This document shows positions 63,563 to 64,000 of a stretch of 64,000 bases of DNA, piece after piece. Under the pieces are notes generated by a model. The model saw nothing but the letters and a program-made list of their open reading frames with translations. It was not told where the DNA came from and searched no databases. Location: positions 6,126,501 to 6,190,500 of the forward strand of contig NC_090714.1 in the NCBI RefSeq assembly GCF_040954835.1, given 5' to 3'. The position numbers and the translations under genes were made by a program. The stretch comes from Lepisosteus oculatus. Lineage: Eukaryota; Chordata; Actinopteri; Semionotiformes; Lepisosteidae. Positions within the stretch are counted from its first letter, which is position 1. Every line of letters starts with the position of its first letter.

Positions 63563-64000
63563 TAAATGGTTTTTACTTGCTCAGAGCTTTGTTCAAGGTT
63601 TGAGCTTTTCGGTTCTAAAATAATGCTGGGTGTAATAGTATTATTGGGTGGCACAAGCAGCCACTTAGAAGTTAGAGAATTAACTAAATCTTTAGAATAT
63701 AAATCAAGGGATGTTATATTAAAAGATAACATTGTTAAGAATACTGTACATGCAGTTTTGATCATCAAGTTACAAAATGTTTTGCAGGCTTAAGAGAAAT
63801 GTCTCTTCAGAATAGACAGTAAAAACTTTCAACAGGAGGCATTTTACATAAAGATTTGTGGGGGAAATGGAATAAGCTGTGTTATCCATGTTGATACCCT
63901 GGTTGCCAGGAAACAGCTGGATAAGATCCTCACATCAATTAGTTACTAAGTGATAACTAATTGACTACTAGCTACAGTAGCAATTGAGTTGGTTACAAAC

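Overview
This window is vertebrate nuclear DNA, most likely from a ray-finned fish. It contains split genes with GT-AG introns, GC-rich coding exons set in AT-richer introns, vertebrate gene families, and fish-type retroposons (5S-rRNA-derived and tRNA-derived SINEs, L2/Rex-like LINE 3' ends). The species cannot be named from the sequence alone. The repeat mix would fit a gar, bowfin, sturgeon or early teleost, but that is only an inference.

Layout. (1) Bases 1-14411 carry no coding exon that I can recognise. They are probably upstream intron or 5' flank of the calpain gene and hold scattered SINEs, LINE fragments and three CpG-dense patches. (2) Bases 14412-30458 (+) hold the last ten coding exons of capn15 (calpain-15, SOLH). 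They encode 602 residues including the whole protease core, with Cys, His and Asn all present, and the C-terminal region. The N-terminal zinc-finger part lies outside the window. (3) Bases 30459-36477 are 3' UTR and intergenic sequence. (4) Bases 36478-47279 (+) hold a complete six-exon mss51 (zmynd17) gene of 437 residues, a MYND zinc-finger protein linked to muscle mitochondria. (5) Bases 51617-61152 hold three intronless MYADM-like MARVEL-domain genes. Two are on the minus strand: one intact, and one carrying an in-frame TGA before its last conserved segment. The third is on the plus strand and has only the first half of the usual protein.

The genes do not form a pathway. Calpain-15 is a cytosolic regulatory protease, Mss51 a mitochondria-associated muscle protein, and the MYADM-like proteins are four- or eight-pass membrane proteins made by local duplication. 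Nothing here looks like a new system. The points most worth checking are the in-frame TGA in the middle myadm-like gene, a TG repeat replacing most of the pyrimidine tract at one capn15 acceptor, SINEs lying 11-43 bp from three capn15 splice sites, a LINE nested in a SINE, and a foldback element family with a shared central motif.
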